Assembly (NCBI GenBank): GCA_007123465.1
Contig: SKLB01000086.1
Location: 1-8,710, forward strand
Length of the DNA stretch: 8,710 bases
Direction: 5' to 3'
Source of the DNA: Spirochaetales bacterium
GTDB taxonomy: Bacteria; Spirochaetota; Spirochaetia; DSM-27196; PWMO01
The position numbers and the translations under genes are program-made. The notes below the pieces were generated by a model. The model had not been told where the DNA came from. It ran no database searches and saw only the letters and a program-made list of their open reading frames with translations. How positions within the stretch are numbered: position 1 is the stretch's first letter; each line of letters opens with the position of its first letter. Shown in pieces: positions 5,876-8,710 of this stretch.

Positions 5876-6745
5876 ATGGTGATGTCATATTTGGCCTCGC
5901 GCGATCCGCGGTACACGTTGATTGGAAGCATCCGCGGTATTCTTCGTCTCCTCTGCTTTGCGTACGTGTTCTTTACGTGCGCGATTGTAGTTCTGCTGAT
6001 GCGCGCCGTTCTGCCTACACCGGTATACCGCCGGTTGCGCGAGAGCATCACGCGGAAGGTCGGTCGGATCTTGCTCTACGCGTCCAATATCCGCATCCGG
6101 CGAGAAGGCGTTCAGCCACCGCCGGGTTCGTTTATCGTGGCCAACCACGTGAGTTGGGCGGACTCCTTCACTTTCCTGAGCGAACTTGGATGCCGTTTCA
6201 TGGTTAATCACCTGTACGGCCGGATTATCGGATTCGGGGTGCTTCTCAAGTCCGTCGGCGTCAGGTTTATCAATCGCATGAGCGTCAAAGCAATCGGCCG
6301 GACGCGGAGGGTAATGCACACGATTCTGCGCAGCGGAGCTTCGCTTATGGTCTTTCCGGAGGGACGCACCAGCCGCGGAGAGACGGTGCGGCCGTTCAAA
6401 CCCGCACTGCTGCAGGCAGCGGTGGACCTGCGGCGCCCGGTCTACTGGGCAACGGTACGCTACGAAACGACGCGATCCTGGCCACCGGCAAGCGCGGTCA
6501 TCGGCTGGGAGGAGTGGCCGCCATTGCTGACACACATCTACCGCGCATTTCACGCACCCCGTATCATTTGCCGGATTCGCTACGGCTCCAGTCCGGTCTG
6601 GGCGACGGACAGACGATCGCTCGCAGCAGCGCTGCACCGGGTTGTTCTCGAGAACCATCGCAGCATGCCGCAGCTGCCCGCCGAGACGTTACGCAGGATC
6701 GACGTGGTCAAGAGAGTTGCACGCAGAATCGTGTACGGCGGTTAG
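5876..6745 (+). CDS. PlsC-type 1-acylglycerol-3-phosphate acyltransferase family protein
   Basis: A 289-residue membrane-associated acyltransferase of the LPLAT/PlsC family, which transfers acyl chains to lysophosphatidate or similar acceptors in phospholipid synthesis. It has the family's H(X4)D catalytic motif at His91-Asp96 (NHVSWAD) and the FPEG motif at 160-163 (FPEGRTSRG), followed by KPALLQAA. A hydrophobic stretch at about 20-45 should anchor it to the inner face of the membrane. It is longer than typical PlsC (about 240 residues), mainly through a C-terminal extension rich in Arg. The start is ATG 5876 or ATG 5882; neither has a ribosome-binding site. The gene stands alone, preceded by the decayed toxin region and convergent with the UPF0173 gene. 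The exact acceptor cannot be told from sequence. Relatives acylate lysophosphatidate, ornithine lipids or other acceptors, so I give no symbol. Confidence 0.9.
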   Translation: MVMSYLASRDPRYTLIGSIRGILRLLCFAYVFFTCAIVVLLMRAVLPTPVYRRLRESITRKVGRILLYASNIRIRREGVQPPPGSFIVANHVSWADSFTFLSELGCRFMVNHLYGRIIGFGVLLKSVGVRFINRMSVKAIGRTRRVMHTILRSGASLMVFPEGRTSRGETVRPFKPALLQAAVDLRRPVYWATVRYETTRSWPPASAVIGWEEWPPLLTHIYRAFHAPRIICRIRYGSSPVWATDRRSLAAALHRVVLENHRSMPQLPAETLRRIDVVKRVARRIVYGG

Positions 6746-6871
6746 AATCGGCCGACTCGGGACGAGTGAGGAACCCGGGATGTATGAAGCAACCGACGTA
6801 CACGGGCGCGCCACGGATAATACCGCAATCGCCGAGAGGGCGCTTCCCCTCCCTGACTGGCACAGGTGAAC

Positions 6872-6888
6872 GCCCGCAATCAACGGGC
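6872..6888. other. Weak hairpin between convergent genes
   Basis: GCCCG and CGGGC form a 5-bp stem with a 7-base loop in the 147-base gap between the acyltransferase and UPF0173 stops. No T-run flanks it, so a terminator function is doubtful. The rest of the gap (6746-6871) holds nothing I can support. Confidence 0.2.
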
Positions 6889-6892
6889 CGCA

Positions 6893-7564
6893 CTAGATCA
6901 GGCGGTGTGTATCGCCGGGATTGAGCTCCAGTACCGTGGCTGTCTTGGGCTTGAAGCCTGATGCATCCTGGAGCAGCAGATTGAAGGTGCGGTAGTGAAT
7001 CGGGATTGCGGTTGCGGATCCAATCAGGTCACAGGCGCGTGCGGCCAGTTGTGGCCCCATGGTGAAGCGGTCTCCGATCGGCACGGCGCTGATATCCGGA
7101 TGATAGATTTCGCCGATGAGCTGCATGTCGCTGAACAGGTCGGTGTCACCGGCGTGATAGAACGTGTGTCCTCCCATGCTGATCACCAGGCCGGCCGGCA
7201 TTCCCATGTAGCGGCCTTCGTAGGACGATGAATGGTAAGCCTGCGTGAACGCCACCCAGCCAAAGTCGGTCTGTATGCGACCACCGTGGTTGCCCGGCTC
7301 AACCTTGTCGATACCCCGTTCTCCCAGGAAATTGCAGATCTCAAATGCGGCAATCACCGTAGCGTTGGTGCGCCTGGCGATTTCCACCGTGTCACCAAAG
7401 TGATCGGCGTGGCCGTGGGTGAGCGCAATGTAGTCGCATTCGATCTGCTCGGCGCTCATGGTAGCCAGAGGATTGCCGGAGAGAAACGGGTCGATAACAA
7501 GCGCGTGAGTTCCATCCGAGAGCCGAAACCCCGAATGGCCCAGGAAAGTGATCTCGAGTCCCAT
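6893..7564 (-). CDS. UPF0173 family metal-dependent hydrolase
   Basis: A 223-residue cytoplasmic protein of the UPF0173 group in the metallo-beta-lactamase fold. It carries the family's metal ligands: THGHADH (His50, His52, Asp54, His55), His111 in AYHSS, Asp140 in HAGDTD and His190 in IPIHY. The start ITFLGHSGF and the later VPIGDRFTMGP are typical of UPF0173, and the length matches the family (about 225). The family's natural substrate is not established to my knowledge. The start is fixed by GGAGG at 7571-7575 on the - strand, 6 bases upstream. It is divergent from the flavodoxin gene and convergent with the acyltransferase, so it is probably transcribed alone. Confidence 0.93.
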   Translation of the reverse strand: MGLEITFLGHSGFRLSDGTHALVIDPFLSGNPLATMSAEQIECDYIALTHGHADHFGDTVEIARRTNATVIAAFEICNFLGERGIDKVEPGNHGGRIQTDFGWVAFTQAYHSSSYEGRYMGMPAGLVISMGGHTFYHAGDTDLFSDMQLIGEIYHPDISAVPIGDRFTMGPQLAARACDLIGSATAIPIHYRTFNLLLQDASGFKPKTATVLELNPGDTHRLI

Positions 7565-7581
7565 AGTGTACCTCCGTCCCC

Positions 7582-7610
7582 ATTATCCGCTATGGCTCGG
7601 CATCTGTACA
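7582..7610 (-). promoter_or_regulatory. Possible sigma-70 promoter for the UPF0173 gene
   Basis: On the - strand TGTACA (7605-7610) and GATAAT (7582-7587) are separated by 17 bases, matching the -35 and -10 consensus at 4 of 6 and 5 of 6 positions. The predicted transcript start near 7575 leaves a leader of only about 11 bases, which still contains the GGAGG. Confidence 0.4.
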
Positions 7611-7646
7611 CACCTCGGCCTGTGCGCTACTCTCTGCTGCAGCAAC

Positions 7647-7651
7647 GGAGG
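7647..7651 (+). promoter_or_regulatory. Shine-Dalgarno deciding the flavodoxin start
   Basis: GGAGG lies 10 bases before ATG 7662. The open frame extends further upstream, but the flavodoxin first strand (SVLIVYAS) begins right after this ATG, so this start is preferred. Confidence 0.65.
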
Positions 7652-7661
7652 CCCTCGGAAC

Positions 7662-8165
7662 ATGCGTTCGGTTTTAATTGTGTATGCGTCCCGCTACGGA
7701 GCCACCGCCACTGCGGCCGGGCGCCTGGCTAACCTGCTGGAAGAGAACCAGGACACACGCGTTCTGCTCAGCGAAATGGCTCACGTCGAGCCGACTCAAC
7801 TCGAGGCTGTCGATTTGATTGTTATCGGCGGGCCGATCTATGCCGGGCGCATCGTTGCCGACGTCCCCAGGTTTTGCGATTCGCAGCGTGAGACGCTCTT
7901 ACGGTCCAGGGTGGGGCTGTTCATCACCTGCCTGTACGAGGGCGATCAGGCAAGAACTCAACTGGGCGCTGCCTACCCGCAGTGGCTGCAGCAGCACGCC
8001 TGTGCGCAGGCCGACCTCGGCGGGGCGGTCAGGCTGCGCCGGCTCAGGTTTGTTGACCGCTTCCTGATGCATAGTGTTGCCAGAGTACGCCAGGACGTGG
8101 ACCGGATCCGCATGGACGCGGTCAGCGGCTTTGCCGCAGAGCTGCGCGCCTGCCTGGAGCGTTGA
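7662..8165 (+). CDS. HemG-like flavodoxin-domain protein
   Basis: A 167-residue flavodoxin-fold protein. The first strand and phosphate loop (VLIVYASRYGAT, residues 4-15) are where FMN phosphate binds, and LIVIGGPIYAGRI (52-64) is the second flavin loop. The C-terminal part (GGAVRLRRLRFVDRFLMHSVARV) resembles the matching part of E. coli HemG, the quinone-linked protoporphyrinogen IX dehydrogenase of heme synthesis. The length (167 against about 180) also fits. Related flavodoxins of unknown role share this pattern, and no heme gene is visible nearby, so the reaction is not proven and no symbol is given. It is divergent from the UPF0173 gene across 97 bases. Its TGA is only 5 bases from the stop of the convergent beta-barrel gene. 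Confidence 0.85.
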   Translation: MRSVLIVYASRYGATATAAGRLANLLEENQDTRVLLSEMAHVEPTQLEAVDLIVIGGPIYAGRIVADVPRFCDSQRETLLRSRVGLFITCLYEGDQARTQLGAAYPQWLQQHACAQADLGGAVRLRRLRFVDRFLMHSVARVRQDVDRIRMDAVSGFAAELRACLER

Positions 8166-8170
8166 TGTGG

Positions 8171-8710
8171 TCAGTACCTGAACTGAACACCGCTGTTGAA
8201 CCCTGCCCCCAGGATCGAATTGGTGCGGCGGGTTCCGGTTGTAAGCGGAAAAAACCCGTAGCCGGCAGATCCTGCAACAAAAAAATCGGTTGCGTCTGTC
8301 AGTGGCAGGCCAACTGCGCCTTCAGCCGCTATCCCACCGATCAGCCGGCTGTCTACGCTTGGTACACTGGCGTCAGAGCCTCTGATCATCATATTCACAA
8401 AATAGAGCCCGCCGCCGATGTCAAACTGCGGAGTATCAGCGCGGCCCCAGACTCTGCTGAGTCCGATAATCCCGTCACCAACCACCCTCGGAGACTTGTA
8501 GTCTGACAACGGCCTTCCGCCGCCGTCATCGGCAACCGCCACCGGTCCAGCCATGCGCAGCGCAACCAGCAGACCCAGCACATCCGATAGCGGTTCGATG
8601 TGGGTAACCGCGATACCGAGCGAAAATGCTGCTCCAATGTCAGGAATTCCGGGCGGATCGATAGTCTGTTCGAAGGCGTCGGATATGAAATCTGCGTGAT
8701 GGTAGAGCGC
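8171..8710 (-). CDS. Probable outer-membrane beta-barrel protein, C-terminal part
   Basis: The frame stays open from the TGA at 8171-8173 to the right edge of the window, giving 179 residues of the C-terminal part; the start lies outside. It shows short alternating hydrophobic strands rich in Gly and aromatic residues (FDIGGGLYFVNMMI, DFFVAGSAGYGFFPL, ILGAGFNSGVQFRY) separated by polar loops with Asp, Thr and Ser. It ends in a C-terminal Tyr preceded by Phe at the third-last position, the usual signal for insertion of barrels into the outer membrane. A GTG at 8581 could start a shorter protein, but the upstream residues (GAAFSLGIAV, and DAFEQTIDPPG) continue the same style, so I treat the gene as partial. 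The specific family and cargo are unknown. It is convergent with the flavodoxin gene. Confidence 0.7.
   Translation of the reverse strand, partial: ALYHHADFISDAFEQTIDPPGIPDIGAAFSLGIAVTHIEPLSDVLGLLVALRMAGPVAVADDGGGRPLSDYKSPRVVGDGIIGLSRVWGRADTPQFDIGGGLYFVNMMIRGSDASVPSVDSRLIGGIAAEGAVGLPLTDATDFFVAGSAGYGFFPLTTGTRRTNSILGAGFNSGVQFRY

Noticed and set aside
5885..6658. 257-codon open frame on the - strand opposite the acyltransferase
   Set aside because: The + strand carries the NHVSWAD and FPEG motifs; the - frame has no recognisable motif.
6746..6892. Short peptide genes in the gap between the acyltransferase and UPF0173 genes
   Set aside because: Open frames here lack ribosome-binding sites and protein-like composition, and they run into the UPF0173 gene antisense.
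7548..7661. Upstream extension of the flavodoxin gene by 38 codons
   Set aside because: The extension reads as noise, overlaps the divergent promoter region, and the flavodoxin first strand and a GGAGG both point to ATG 7662.

Overview
The window is GC-rich, densely coded DNA that looks chromosomal. It comes from a bacterium that probably has two membranes: the gene running off the right edge resembles the C-terminal half of an outer-membrane beta-barrel, with a final tyrosine. My best guess is a free-living spirochaete (Spirochaeta-like). That rests only on the gene mix and general sequence style, so treat it as tentative.

Left half (31-4852, + strand) is one tight operon of four genes with gaps of 9-24 bases: (1) an unrecognised 181-residue soluble protein behind a very strong ribosome-binding site; (2) a transmembrane Ser/Thr protein kinase with all catalytic residues present and an extracytoplasmic C-terminal region ending in a PEGA-like domain; (3) a protein with six membrane segments and a C-terminal FHA domain; (4) a secreted von Willebrand A (vWA) domain tethered by one membrane helix to a cytoplasmic FHA domain. 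Together they look like an envelope-spanning signalling module, with vWA and PEGA-like domains outside and the kinase and FHA domains inside. Both FHA domains lack the Arg and Ser that normally contact phosphothreonine, although both keep the His and Asn. That is the most interesting feature of the window.

Middle (4853-5875) is about 1 kb without a clear intact gene. It holds C-terminal fragments of two different PIN-domain (VapC-like) toxins. They face each other (+ strand 5260-5547, - strand 5605-5790), both have lost their N-terminal third or more, and no antitoxin is visible. It also holds a perfect 15-bp tandem duplication and an unassigned open frame. I read it as a decayed toxin-antitoxin site.

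Right half (5876-8710) carries ordinary metabolic genes. They are a PlsC-type acyltransferase (+), a UPF0173 metallo-beta-lactamase-fold hydrolase (-), a HemG-like flavodoxin (+) divergent from the hydrolase, and the beta-barrel-like protein (-), whose stop lies 5 bases from the flavodoxin stop.

No tRNA, rRNA, CRISPR array, insertion sequence or convincing rho-independent terminator was seen.
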